Positions 1-10,523 are shown, counted from the first letter of the stretch. The stretch: DNA of 24,229 nucleotides from Nemertoderma westbladi (GCA_032718475.1 JAUCBJ010008986.1:1-24229), one strand, 5' to 3'. Program-made: numbers and translations. The notes: generated by a model from the sequence alone, not told the origin.

Positions 1-1192
1 ACATGACGGACAATTTTCTGGTTTTTTTGTCTTTTTTTCACTAGGACTCTTAAAAAACCTCTATTTGACGCATCCAGAGACACCGAGAATCGAAAGAGGG
101 GGTCTAAATTAGACGTTTCCACATCTTGGAATACCCCGCCTCCGGGCTTGTTTTCCGTCTATTGTCCGTCAAAGTTGAAAAAACGGACAAAATGACTTTG
201 CGGAATCCGCTATAACTCGGCTAATATTAATCGTACGGGGACGAAAGTAACGCGGTTGGAAAGGGGAAGAGTGGTACTACCTTCGTATCGAATGGGGGTA
301 AGATATTTATTAAAATTTCGGGTGGAAAAAAGGGGCCGTAAATTTCTACGTTTTTGTCCGTCTTTTTTCGAAATTTTATTTCCGAAATGTTTAATTTGAC
401 AACGCGGGTAGGATTCCACTAATTCTTTTTTGAAACTCGTAGAAGACCATTGGGGCTACGTTCCTATCGAGTGGGGGTACAAAAAATATGTCAACAATAG
501 GGGCCAAAGAGGGCAAGAATATGTAAAATAGTTTTTATCGAATAATTTTTTATTTTTCACTTTAGTTGGTTAAGGTACATTTTATACAGTCAATATCGAT
601 ACGGGGAATTCAAATATGCTATCGGTTTTGCTCCGCGGACGCTATTAAAAAAATGAGGGCCAAAAATAAAATTTCGCCCTTCAAACTTGCTTCGCGGGAA
701 ATCGTCTAGCTCGAAAACTACTTAACTTACGGGAGATTTGTTTACACAGACTTATAGTGCGTTAAATTATCTATCTAACAGCGTTAGTTACAGCGCATTA
801 GCTTTTATACAACTGCTGCGGCAGACGATCGTGTGAAATAAAATATTTAAAAAAAGGGACGAAAAATTTTTTTTTTTTAATAAATCGCTACTCTATGATA
901 ATTTAGCTCTTTGCGCCAAAAGTACATTTAAAATTTAGCAAATTACCTCCGCTATCTTTTTTCTTAACATTTATAATTAAAATTACGAATTTTAAGGGTC
1001 GAAAAATATTACGTAATTTTGGCCCTTTTTTTTCATTTTTTTTGGGGCCAAAAATGACCCCCTCTCAAAAGATAGAAAAAAAAATTACGGCAAAGAATAT
1101 ACCAATTTTATTGAATTTGGACCACCAGAACCGAAGTTAGAGCGATTTTAGTGAAAATATAAAAAAAAATTTTTTTACAAAAAATTAAGAAT

Positions 1193-1265
1193 GGTCAATA
1201 TTGGATTTCGTACCCGCGAACTTAGGTTTCATTAACGTGATTGATAACCACTAGACTATGTGACC
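1193..1265 (-). pseudogene. tRNA-like relic with pol III box A (copy A)
   Basis: Read on the minus strand this is a 73-nt block that begins GGTCA and ends TGACC, a five-pair acceptor-like closure. It has T8-A9 and TAGTCTAGTGG, which fits box A (TRGYNNANNNG). A weak box B follows, GGTACGAAATCC, with an extra base and an A where T55 should be. The D stem and anticodon stem do not close, so this is not a working tRNA. The A-box half resembles tRNA-Val genes. It may be a tRNA pseudogene or the head of a tRNA-derived SINE. The same block is kept at 4156-4228. Confidence 0.55.
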
Positions 1266-2088
1266 AAGTGAATTTGAAATTTTCGAGTGACTATTTTTAA
1301 ACATCAATAACTTCGGTTCTACTGGGCCGTTTGATCTGAAACTTTTTTCATTGGATAGAGGATAGATTGTAGTGTGTGAAATAGGATACAACTTGGGAAA
1401 AGACGCATGTGCACTTAGTGCAAAATGCACTTAAATAGTGCACATTTTTTCGATAATTCAAACAGTATTATTTCAAGTTCTATACATCCTAGAATGTTAG
1501 TTTTTGGGTTAAAATGTAGTTTGGAGTGATTTCTAACTATAATCTTAACATTTGTTTATCTTTTTATGTCTATAAAGTGACTTAAAATGTCCATGAATAT
1601 GGTCCAAAATCGCAAATGTCGCGATTTATTAAATTGGATTTTTTACACTTTTAGCGACTGACACTTGATCATGCACCATCGTAGATCGGTAGAGGATAGA
1701 CATAAGTGTGTTAAATAGGAACCACCTTTAGGATCCGCTAAAGTGCACTTGTGCAAATATGTGTGCAAATGTGCAAGTTTTTTATAAAAAGGTCAAATTG
1801 TGTATTATTGGGTTCTTTTCGTTGCAGATCGTTTATTTTCATATTAATATGTTGTTTGGACCTTACTGAGCGCATTAGGGACATGTGTACAAATAACCGG
1901 TCCTTATAAGGGTTCGATTGGGTAAATTAATAAAACATAAGGTTGTAATATTCTAAAAAAACAGTGTGATCTTAAATGAATTTTAAACAATAAATAGAGA
2001 TCAGATAACAAATGGACCACACAATTTATTAAAAAAACTCGCACCTTTACGGACTTATCGCTTCAATTTTATTCAACAGTGGATATTT

Positions 2089-2136
2089 GGGGGAAGTTAG
2101 ATGAACTGCATTTATGCAGTGATTCTAACTTCCCCC
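2089..2136. repeat. 48-nt hairpin, family copy 1
   Basis: The left arm GGGGGAAGTTAGA pairs with TCTAACTTCCCCC on the right. Inside it, ACTGCAT pairs with ATGCAGT around a TT loop, with small bulges of 2-3 nt between the two stems. Two more copies lie at 5040-5087 and 16464-16512. The third has a changed but still complementary outer stem. It is preceded by GGATATTT and followed by an ATATAATATAC-like tract. It could be the end of a mobile element or a structured RNA. There is no coding context. Confidence 0.85.
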
Positions 2137-2547
2137 TTCTTAATATAATATACCAAAGGCACATTCTTTGGAGGACCTGTTGTTTACTATGTAGACTTTG
2201 TTCAACCTAAACAACTTAAGTCAGATTAACAATATTATCCTGTAAAATTTCTAAGCAATGAGTGGTATGAATAATGCTGATCTTCGAACTATGGTTCTGT
2301 AATTAAATTTTATTACTTCAACATTTATACGGATTTACCAGTGAAAGAAACCTAGAATCCATTATCACAATGTAACAGTATCAATAACCATATCTATTCT
2401 ATGAAGATCATAAGAGAGACATCCTTGATTCATATATTATAATTTCCGAGCTGAAATGTTTCGGTGACTATAACTTACAGGCTTCGTATTATGTACAAAC
2501 GACTGAGTAGTATATATTAATATTAATGGGTTACCGGTATATAGAAC

Positions 2548-2964
2548 GAGTGTAGACTGGGAGCGAAAATATATTACATAAAATTTCGAGTAATATAAAA
2601 TTAACGAGTCCAGTTCGTCTCCCCTCGTGTCATTCGACGCATACCCCCCCCCCCCCCCCCCCCTCCACGCTTTTCCCTTTACCTCGTGGTTGTTCTTTAA
2701 GTATAACTTCATTTTGGGTCCACCTTGGTGGGAAGAAATATCTTTTAAAAACATTCAGTAAGGGCGGCGTCGAGTGAGGTGAATTCGCCGCCCCTCTAAA
2801 GGACGCAGTCTACATACTGGACGCGTAGTTACTGCGAAAACGGTGTTCCCCCCCCATTCGACCTATTTCCAGCCGTACGATTTTCTCGATTTTTCGAGGG
2901 GGGACGCGTAATGCCAAAAAAATAAGATTCTTCAGAGCTTTTAGCGAATCTATCGTTTTGACGG
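2548..2964. other. Spacer with poly-C tract and GC-rich hairpin
   Basis: This non-coding stretch separates the matched parts of the two large repeats. It holds a run of 20 C at 2644-2663. An 8-bp inverted repeat, GGGCGGCG at 2762-2769 and CGCCGCCC at 2786-2793, has a 16-nt loop. If the large repeat is truly tandem with a 2964-bp unit, this is the last part of unit A. Its partner in unit B would have been lost at the BEL junction. No gene is seen. Confidence 0.6.
2644..2663. repeat. Homopolymer run (C)20
   Basis: Twenty consecutive C bases in an AT-rich context. A long glycine-rich ORF on the minus strand across it is only a product of this tract. The exact length of such runs is often unreliable in assemblies. 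Confidence 0.95.
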
Positions 2965-4155
2965 ACATGACGGACAATTGTCTGGTTTTTTTGTCTTTTT
3001 TTCACTAGGACTCTTAAAAAACCTCTATTTGACGCATCCAGAGACACCGGGAATCGAAAGAAGGGGTCTAAATTAGACGTTTCCGCTTCTTGGAATACCC
3101 CGCCTCCGGGCTTGTTTTCCGGCTATTGTCCGTCAAAGTTGAAAAAACGGACAAAATGACTTTACGGAATCCGTAATAACTCGGCTACTATTTAACGTAC
3201 GGGAACGAAAGTAACGCGGTTGCAAAGAGGAAGAGTGGGTCTACCTTCGTATCGAATGGGGGTAAGAGATTTAATAAAATTTCGGGTGGAAAAAGGGGCC
3301 GTATATTTGTACGTTTTTGTCCGTCTTTTTTCGAAATTTTATTTCCGAAATGTTTAATTTGACAACGCGGGTAGGAATCCACTAATTCTTTTTTGAAACT
3401 CGTAGAAGCCCATTGGGGCTACGTTCCTATCGAGTGGGGGTACAAAAAATATGTCGACAATAGGGGCCAAAAAGGGCCAGAATATGAAAAATAGTTTTTA
3501 TCGAATAATTTTTTATTTTTCACTTTAGTTGGTTAAGGTAAATTTTATATCGGTCAATATCGATACGGGAAATTCAAATATGCTATCGGTTTTGCTCCGC
3601 GGATGCTATTAAAAAAATGAGGGCCGAAAATAAAATTTCGCCCTTCAAACTCACTTCGCGGGAAATCGTCTAGCTCAAAAACTACTCAACTTACGGGCGA
3701 TTTGTTTACACAGACTTATAGTGCGTTAAATTATCTATCTAACAGCGTTAATTACAGCGCCGAAGCTATTATACAACTGGAGCGGCAGGCGATCGTGTGA
3801 AATATAATATTTATAAAAAAGGGACAAAAAACGTTTTTTCTTAATAATTCGCTGTTCTATTATAATTTAGCTATTTGCGCCAAAACTACCTGTAAAATGT
3901 ATAAAATTAACTCCGCTATCTTTTTTCTTAACATTTATAATTAAAATTACGAATTTTAAGGGTCGAAAAATATAACGTAATTTTGGCCCTTATTTTCATT
4001 TTTTTTGGGGCCAAAAATGACCCCCTCTCAAAAGATAGAAAAAAAAATTACGGCAAAGAATATACCAATTTTATTGAATTTGGACCATCAGAACCGAAGT
4101 TAGAGCGATTTTAGTGAAAAAATAAAAAAAAATTTTTTTACAAAAAAATAAGAAT

Positions 4156-4228
4156 GGTCAATATTGGATTTCGTACCCACGAAATTAGGTTTCATTAACA
4201 TGATTGATAACCACTAGACTACGTGACC
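4156..4228 (-). pseudogene. tRNA-like relic (copy B)
   Basis: Counterpart of 1193-1265, also 73 nt, with GGTCA/TGACC closure and box A TAGTCTAGTGG unchanged. Substitutions between the copies fall mainly in the anticodon-arm and T-arm half. Nothing suggests a working tRNA. Confidence 0.55.
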
Positions 4229-5039
4229 AATAAAATTTGAAATTTTCGAGTGACTATTTTTAAACATCAATAACTTCGGTTCTATTGGGCCGTTTGATCT
4301 GAATCTTTTTTCATTGGATAGAGGATAGATTGTAGTGTGTGAAATAGGATACAACTTGGGAAAAGACGCATGTGCACTTAGTGCAAAATGCACTTAAATA
4401 GTGGACATTTTTTCGATATTTCAAACACTATTATTTCCAGTTCTATTCATCGTAGAATGGGTTAAAATGTAGGTTGGAGTGATTTCTAACTATAATCTTA
4501 ACATTTGTTTATCTTTTTATATCTATGACTTAAAATGTCCATGAATATGGTCCAAAATCGCAAATGTCGCGATTTATTAAATTGGATTTTTGACACTTTT
4601 AGCGACTGACACTTAATCATGCACCATCGTAGATCGGTAGAGGATAGACATAAGTGTGTTAAATAGGAACCACCTTTAGGATCCGCTAAAGTGCACTTGT
4701 GCAAATATGTGTGCAAATGTGCAATTTTTTTTAATAAGGTCAAATGGTGTATTATTGGGTTATTTTCGTTGCAGATAGTTTATTTTCATATTAATATGAT
4801 GTTTGGACCTTACTGAGCGCCTTAGGAGTATGTGTACAAATGACTGGTCCTTATAAGGGTTCGATTTGTTAAATTAATAAATAATAAGGTTGAAATATTC
4901 TAAAAAACCAGTGTGCTCTTAAATGAACTTTAAACAATAAATAGAGATCAGATAACAAATGGGCCACACAATTTATTAAAAAACTCGCACCTCTTCGGAC
5001 TTAATATATGGCTTCAATTTTATTCAACAGTGGATATTT

Positions 5040-5087
5040 GGGGGAAGTTAGATAAACTGCATTTATGCAGTGAATCTAACTTTCCCC
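5040..5087. repeat. 48-nt hairpin, family copy 2
   Basis: Copy of the 2089-2136 hairpin inside large repeat B. Compared with copy A, one right-arm C is T, which leaves a G-U-type pair in the outer stem. The ACTGCAT/ATGCAGT inner stem is unchanged. Confidence 0.85.
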
Positions 5088-5421
5088 TTCATGATATAAT
5101 ATACCAAAGGCACACTCTTTGGAGGACCTGTTGTTTACTATGTAGACTTTGTTCAACCTAAACAACTTAAGTCAGATTAACAATATTATCCTGTAAAATT
5201 TCTAAGCAATGAATAATGCTGATCTTCGAACTATGGTTCTGTAATTAAATTTTATTACTTCAACATTTATACGGATTTACCAGTAAAAGAAACCTAGAAT
5301 CCATTATCACAATGTAACAGTATCAATAACCATATCTATTCTATGTAGATCATAAGAGAGACATCCTTGATTCATATATTATAATTTCCGAGCTGAAATG
5401 TTTCGGTGACTATAACTTACA

Positions 5422-5919
5422 CAAAGTGGGGACTTCGCGCAGCACGAAGTTGGCAGAGCCTTAGCGAATTGACACTGTTAGGGGGTAGGTCAATTTATGC
5501 AAATAGTCACGTTGGCCCTCTAGCGGCAGACTGGAGAACTGCAGATGGATTTGCCTCCTTTGAAAGTCACAGCTAATGGTCTAATACATATCTGCCAAGT
5601 TTCAGCTTAAACGGATTAAAAGCAAAGAAATGGGAGGGCATTTAATGTTTAGACATGTGGCCCTCTAGCGGGAGACCATTGCACTGATGGTGTCTAAAAG
5701 TCTCTCAAAAATCTCAACTTTTGCTCATATTGATACCTACAAATTTTCAACTTGGCAGCTTTAAATCCGACAAAGTTATTAGCATGTCAAAATCGTAACG
5801 ACGACGACGACGACAACGACGACGACGACAACGACGACGACGACAACTATTTGCATAAATTGACCCACCCCCTAACAGTGTCAATTCGCTAAGGCTCCGC
5901 CAACTTCGTGGCTCGCCCC
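5422..5919. mobile_element. Inverted-repeat element (MITE-like), complete, 498 bp
   Basis: Terminal inverted repeats of about 75-85 bp flank it: left 5422-5506, right 5847-5919. They share AGCCTTAGCGAATTGACACT, the palindrome-forming CACGAAGTTGGC and the inner end CAATTTATGCAAATAG. The left arm carries about 6 bp more than the right near its tip. Copy A has the empty site at 2479-2483, which defines the insert and an apparent 3-bp target duplication, ACA (a 2-bp CA cannot be excluded). The interior holds two related GGCCCTCTAGCGG blocks and a GAC/AAC microsatellite. No transposase is encoded, so it would be non-autonomous. Superfamily not assigned. Confidence 0.85.
5797..5845. repeat. (ACG)n/(GAC)n microsatellite with AAC interruptions
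   Basis: Trinucleotide array with two AAC-type interruptions, just inside the right inverted repeat of the 5422-5919 element. It is absent from the visible part of the second copy of that element. The arginine-rich minus-strand ORF over it is an artefact of the array. Confidence 0.9.
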
Positions 5920-5989
5920 ACAGGCTTCGTATTATGTACAAACGACTGAGTAGTATATATTAATATTAAGGGGTTACCGGTATATAGAA

Positions 5990-6270
5990 CACGAAGTGGG
6001 GACTTTGCGCAGCACGAAGTTGGCAGAGCCTTAGCGAATTGACACTGTTAGGAGGTAGGTCAATTTATGCAAATAGTCACGTTGGCCCTCTAGCGGCAGA
6101 CTGGAGAACTGCAGATGGATTCGCCTCCTTTGAAAGTCACAGCTAATGGTCTAATACATATCTGCCAAGTTTCAGCTTAAACGGATTAAAAGCAAAGAAA
6201 TGGGAGGGCATTTAATGTATAGACATGTGGCCCTCTAGCGGGAGACCATTGCACTGATGGTGTCTGAAAG
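5990..6270. mobile_element. Second copy of the MITE-like element, right half missing
   Basis: The sequence from CACGAAGTGGGG (5990) to about 6270 matches 5421-5700 with only a handful of substitutions, in the same orientation. It starts at a position where large repeat A reads straight on after GAAC. After GTCTGAAAG the match stops and BEL coding sequence begins. The missing 3' half, including the microsatellite and right inverted repeat, was not found elsewhere in the window. It is therefore truncated by a deletion, a rearrangement or an assembly join. Confidence 0.85.
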
Positions 6271-6272
6271 AG

Positions 6273-6731
6273 ATGAAATGGTTACCTTTTAATGAATATT
6301 ATAAAGATAACATACAGAACTCTGTGCTATCTAACGGAGAGAAACTCAGATACCTCATCGAATGCTTGGAAGGACCTCCCAAGTTAATGGCGTTAAAATT
6401 TATTGGACATCCAGATGGATTAAGACATGTTTGGGATACTCTAAACTTCAGGTATGGTAATAGGAATAACATATCTGGGTATTTGTATGCAAAGTTGGTA
6501 GCCCCCCAAAAGTTTATTAGCAGCGGGATTATAGAGTTTTCCAATAAGATTCAGGAGATCTGCAGACAATTAGATTGGCTAGGTAAGTCTCATGAGTATC
6601 AGAGTGCTATGGTTATTAGGGCAGTGGCTTCTACTTTACCGAACGGTAGAGTAGGTACGCGCTGGGACAAGAAAGTGTTATATATGATGGAACAACAACA
6701 ACGAGACCCTACTATGGCTGATCTGAGGTGA
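6273..6731 (+). pseudogene. gag: BEL gag fragment (DUF1759 family)
   Basis: About 150 residues remain. The pattern KWLPFNEYY, then SNGEKLRYLIECLEG, then the VWDTLNFRYG region fits the DUF1759 domain of BEL/Pao gag proteins, which has W-F, EK-YL-L-G and a W-L-YG signature. In BEL elements this region forms the capsid-like structural part. The ATG at 6273 is only the first Met after the junction. In-frame sequence reads through the last few bases before it, and the normal gag N-terminus is absent. The frame ends in TGA at 6729-6731 and homologous reading continues in the next ORF, so this is a frameshift rather than a real end. Confidence 0.8.
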
Positions 6732-8149
6732 AATTACAGCTCATAAAGCAGTCCAGAGAGAAGACATCGGAAAGTAAGGTAAGTGAGAAACCCGTTTCTA
6801 GAAGAAAGGTAACACCTGTGTGTTATACAGACGATGGCGAAAGCCAACTCTCTCAGGAAGAAGACAGCGGGAAAGACACTGAAAGATCATACTACGTCAA
6901 CAAATCAACAAAAGACGTAAGTAAATTCAAGCCTCGAACCAATGATAGGAGGAAACAAGTAAGAAAAACTCCTCCTACGTCTCCTAAGAGAATTCATATA
7001 AGAAAGCCTGAGGAAAGAACAAAGGTGAACAACGCAGCGCCGATTAAGGTAAGTAACATCAAATCTAAATGTGTGCTGTGTGACGGACCGCACCGTCTAA
7101 ATGCGTGTGATGAATTCTTAAAAAAATCATTGAAGGATAGATGTGAAGTCATGTGGGATAAGCGGTTGTGTTATAATTGCCTCAGACAAGGACATCAACG
7201 GCGAACCTGTTACTCCGACGCAAGGTGCAATAAGTGTGGAGCAAAACATCATAGCTTGTTGCACGCTGAATTCCATCGAAACAGCCCGAGTCAGGTAAGT
7301 GAGTCTGAACTACATGTCCAATTCAGTAATGTGAACGACACTGACCAAAGTTCTGAGATGGAAGGATTCTATACTGACGAATTCTCAGATGAAAATGAAT
7401 CCTGTTACCTAATAAACACCGCAGTGTATCGAGCACTTACGTATGAGAAAGAAACCACCGACAACGAACTCCCACTAACTACTTCTGAACGACAACCATC
7501 TTGGAAAACACCAACTTCCAACGTAGGAATCCGAGAATTTCCTGTAGTTCAATTGAGGGTTCACGGACCTAATAATAGTTATATAGTGAACGCCCTCCTT
7601 GATTCCGGCAGCACAGGAACATTCATCGACAAAGATCTAGCCGAAGATATATTTGCTGGACAACCCAAATTCCGAACTAAGTTAAACATGTCAGGAATCA
7701 TGCAGGTTTGGAAATCCACCGTAGCTGCCGATTATTATGTAGGTGCGTTGTCCACTCCACAGGATAAACTAGGAGAACACAGTATAAGGTCAGTAAAGAT
7801 GGTGGCAATAAAGAACTTCGCTACCAGCCAAGTAGAACCTTATAATTGGGACGAAGATGATCACGCCCAACAACTTAACATCCCTAGATTCGACACTGAT
7901 TATCCTGGAGTACAAATACTAATCGGTCAAAACGCGCATGAGGCGCTAGAGACATTGGAGAAACGACCTGCTCAACCGCAACCGCTTCAAACCTATACAG
8001 TAAGAACTAGAGTAGGTTGGTACCTTACTGGACCTTCCCGTAGAATGCTCAGAGAAAGACTGCCACAAGATCGCGTCTGCCAAGTGAGTGAATGGGAAGA
8101 TGATACTAGTGAGGGAGACGACCCAACTGAGGGAATACCATACTCCTGA
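6728..8149 (+). pseudogene. BEL gag zinc knuckles and aspartic protease
   Basis: This open frame starts at GTG, so the start is not a real initiator; it continues gag after the frameshift. Residues 1-110 are basic, Ser/Lys-rich linker. Three Cys/His clusters follow: C115-x2-C118-x3-H122-x4-C127, then C148-x2-C151-x4-H156-x4-C161, then C167-x2-C170 with H174/H175 and H179. These are nucleic-acid-binding knuckles typical of BEL gag. A retroviral-type aspartic protease (DUF1758-like) follows, with the catalytic DSG at D292 in NALLDSGSTGTFID. The later segments QILIGQNAHEAL and RTRVGWYLTGP are characteristic of the protease-RT linker. The frame breaks near 8140 and continues in another frame at about 8150. 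Confidence 0.85.
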
Positions 8150-8643
8150 CGACATACAACAACTCTTCGATGAAGATAATACCATCGACCTCCTCACGGA
8201 AAGTGAAACCTGGCAAACCCAAATTAACTTATGTCACCATATTAGTCCGTCGAAACAAGTCAACTGTAACGACGAGTTGAATGACGTGATAGATCGCTAT
8301 AATGCGAGGACTCGGGATGAACTTGCTGTACGATTCTTTACTCAGGAGGCTGTAGAGCCCAATTCTTACGATAAGGCCCTATCGGTAGAAGAAGAAAGAG
8401 CCAAGCAAATCCAGGAAACAACTACCCGTTTTCTTAAAGATCAAGGTAGATATGAAATCGGTCTACCCTTTAGAAAACGAGAACCTAGATTTATTAACAA
8501 CAGACCCTTGGCTGAGAAAAGAATCGCCCAATTACATCGACGTCTTACGGCCAATGCTTCAGCTAATGTATAAATGTATAAGACGCAGCTGAAGAAGTTT
8601 ATTGACAAAGGGTATGCGGAGTTAGTACCGGAAGGAACCCCAT
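8150..8643 (+). pseudogene. pol: BEL pol: protease-RT linker and RT N-terminus
   Basis: Homologous reading lies in the frame of the 8088-8573 ORF, usable from about 8150. It includes an acidic stretch (DDIQQLFDEDN), FFTQEAV, and LPFRKREPRFINNRPLAEKR, which matches the conserved segment just before the BEL reverse transcriptase fingers. A TAA at 8571-8573 interrupts it. The same frame then continues through KKFIDKGYAELVPEG to a second TAA at 8641-8643. Next to that stop a one-base shift moves the homology to another frame. There is no independent start, so this is part of a broken pol polyprotein. Confidence 0.75.
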
Positions 8644-8644
8644 A

Positions 8645-9226
8645 ACGGAGAGGGCATACTATTTAACATACCATTACGTCCCCAAACCCGGTAAGCCGAA
8701 TGAAGTACGAGTGGTATTTGATGGCTCCGCTCTCTATATGGGCCAATCATTGAATTCCGAGTTATTGCCAGGACCCAACTTATTGCAATCTTTGTTGGGA
8801 ATACTTCTAAGATTACGTCAATATTCAATTGCCTTTGCCTCGGATATAGAAGGTATGTTCTTACAGGTTAAAGCGCTTGATAGAGATCGAGACAGTCTAC
8901 GATTTCTGTGGTGGCCTGAAGGAAAACTCAATCAGAAACCGGTGGAGTACTGGATGACTATCCAGGCTTTTGGAATCATCTCGAGCCCTTCAAACGTCTG
9001 CTCAGTAGTGTGTACTACTGCTGACGATAACCGGGACGCCTTCTCCAAAGAGATGATTGATAATATAAAAAGGGATATATACATGGACGATAATCTCAAG
9101 TCCCTTCCATCAGTAGAAGAAGCCATTGATGTCGCCAAAGGAACGGTAGAGTGCTTGAAAAGAGGGGGATTTAGATTGACTAAATTCACCAGCAACTCCC
9201 GTGAGTTTCTGAATCGATACCAGTAG
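8645..9226 (+). pseudogene. pol: BEL pol: reverse transcriptase core
   Basis: It reads in the frame of the ORF listed from 8711 (a GTG, not a real start) and extends upstream through YVPKPGKPNEVRVVFDGSA, the conserved BEL RT fingers motif. Catalytic aspartates are visible: D in SDIEGMF (8843-8845) and the YMDD box (9080-9091, followed by NLKS). BEL elements more often have YVDD. RLTKFTSNSREFLNR, near the end, is the usual motif after the palm. The frame ends at a TAG at 9224-9226, but homology has already moved to the next frame at about 9213. All three catalytic aspartates remain, although the gene is broken. Confidence 0.85.
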
Positions 9227-9639
9227 AAGACCGAGGCGCGAAAGACATCGACTTAATAAAAGACGATCTTCCAGAAACCAAGACGCTTGGCTTGAAGTGG
9301 CACACAGAGAGGGATATCCTGTTTTTCCAGCTAAAACCGCGAGATAATCCCATGCTGACTAAACGGATTTGTTTAAGTATCCTGAGCACTTATTTCGATC
9401 CATTGGGATTTATTAGCCCAGTTATATTGCTTGCTCGGAGTTTAGTACAGCAAATGTGGCTTGAAAACCACTTATGGGACGATCCACTCAAGGGAGAACT
9501 CTTAAAGAAGTGGATGAAATGGGAAGATTCCCTACCATCAATCAAGAACTTTATAATTTCCCGTTCATATTTTGGTATGTTCTCCCTACGTATTCCTATC
9601 AACTCCATGTGTTTGGAGACGCCAGCGATATGGGAATAG
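9213..9639 (+). pseudogene. pol: BEL pol: RT connection / Pao A17 region
   Basis: It continues the RT in a new frame with IPVEDR, then LPETKTLGLKW, then STYFDPLGFISPVILLAR and WDDPL. This matches the Peptidase_A17 (Pao retrotransposon) region between RT and RNase H. In the 3' third, homology leaves this frame at about 9580 and resumes in the RNase H frame. The last residues of this ORF (to the TAG at 9637-9639) are therefore out of frame and not real. The ORF-like start at 9292 is TTG and has no biological meaning. Confidence 0.8.
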
Positions 9640-10523
9640 GTATAGTAGCCTACTTAAGATTTGAAACTCCGGATGGAATCAAAGTCGCCTTGGTCACCTC
9701 TAAGGCCTTGATTAACAACAAGTTGAAGGTTCCTCGAGCGGAGTTAAAAGCGGCTCTATATGCTACAGCAATCGGCCGGAATGTAACAGAACAGATCGAT
9801 TATCCATTAGAGAAAACTGTCTATTGGACCGACGCTTTACTCGTTTTGGATTATCTAACCAATGAAGTCTGTCAATTCAGCGTCTTCGTTACCAACAGAG
9901 TAGCCATTATACTTAGTCGTACGAAGATAGATCAATGGAGACATTGCGCAGGAACGATTAATCCAGCTGACATCGCCTCCAGAGGAGCAACTCCACAAGA
10001 ACTGATAGATACTCCAAACTGGTTAGGTGGACCCGACTTCCTCTACAAAGAAGAAGAAGAATGGCCTCCACATCTTACTACGGCTGAGATCAGACAAGCC
10101 AAGGGAGCGGAGAAAGTCAAACCTAAAACCCGTGCGAGTAAATCGAAGTTATTTAAACAGGTGAAAGATCTGTCTGTACTACATACTTCCGGAGACAAAG
10201 TTTTGGATCCGAAAACCATAGCCACCAATAAGTTTGTTGTGGAAATCCGGGAGAGGGATTGGAATTCTGGAATACCAGACGTCTCGCAAGGACTCTCACC
10301 CCTCTTGCAAAGAGCTATACATCACTATAGTTCCTGGAATCGGCTCTGTAAGGCCGTTACATATTTAAAGCGAGTTTTTCACCATCATTATTCCAGGACG
10401 AAGACGACCAATAGTGATGATGCTCCACCAACATCTGCGTCAGTCCATGTTACTAAAGATCTTCCCAAGTACAAGATATCTGACAGGTTTCTAAAGGAGA
10501 AGATCAGTTACCAGGAGCATTAA
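9580..10523 (+). pseudogene. pol: BEL pol: RNase H domain and tether
   Basis: An open frame runs from 9474, with homologous content from about 9580. RNase H acidic residues are all present: D in HVFGDAS (9618-9620), E in VPRAELKA (9741-9743), D in YWTDALLVL (9831-9833) and D in NPADIASRG (9969-9971). LGGPDFL and EEWPPH follow, typical of the BEL RNase H-integrase tether, then a Lys-rich low-conservation stretch. It ends at TAA 10521-10523. The integrase follows in the same frame with no shift, so a single stop separates them. The family role is degrading template RNA during cDNA synthesis. Confidence 0.85.

Larger units (their letters stand above)
1..2547. repeat. Large direct repeat, copy A (non-coding)
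   Basis: This segment recurs in the same orientation at 2965-5990, offset by 2964 bp. By eye the copies differ by a few substitutions per 100 bases plus small indels. Copy A starts at or before the window edge and the match stops at 2547 only because copy B is interrupted there. The repeat could therefore be a tandem array with a unit of about 2.96 kb, or two copies of one large element with a 417-bp spacer. It is AT-rich with many A/T runs and recurring GGGCC and GTCCGTC words. No ORF of convincing length or composition is present. It contains a tRNA-like relic (1193-1265, minus) and a hairpin (2089-2136). Function unknown. Confidence 0.9.
2965..5990. repeat. Large direct repeat, copy B, carrying an insertion
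   Basis: This is the second copy of the segment at 1-2547, in the same orientation. It carries an extra 501 bp at 5422-5922 (a 498-bp element plus a 3-bp duplication) that copy A lacks, and the match resumes exactly after it. The match ends at 5990, where a second copy of the inserted element begins. The tRNA-like relic (4156-4228) and the hairpin (5040-5087) are both kept. Small indels, for example near 4457 and 5210, show that the copies are real diverged sequences rather than an exact assembly duplicate. Confidence 0.9.

Noticed and set aside
2437-2754. Minus-strand ORF with a glycine run
   Set aside because: The glycine run is translation of the (C)20 tract. The rest has no recognisable content and lies in repeat or spacer DNA.
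2762-2802. GGGCGGCG/CGCCGCCC hairpin followed by CTAA as a Helitron 3' end
   Set aside because: CTAA fits CTRR loosely, but the next base is A rather than T and no Helitron 5' TC end or Rep/helicase is present.
5747-5941. Minus-strand arginine-rich ORF
   Set aside because: Produced by the GAC/AAC microsatellite within the MITE-like element.
1-5990. Long direct repeats as an LTR pair
   Set aside because: Copies are about 2.5-3 kb with only about 0.4 kb between them, no coding interior and no TG-CA ends. A CRISPR array is also excluded by size and context.
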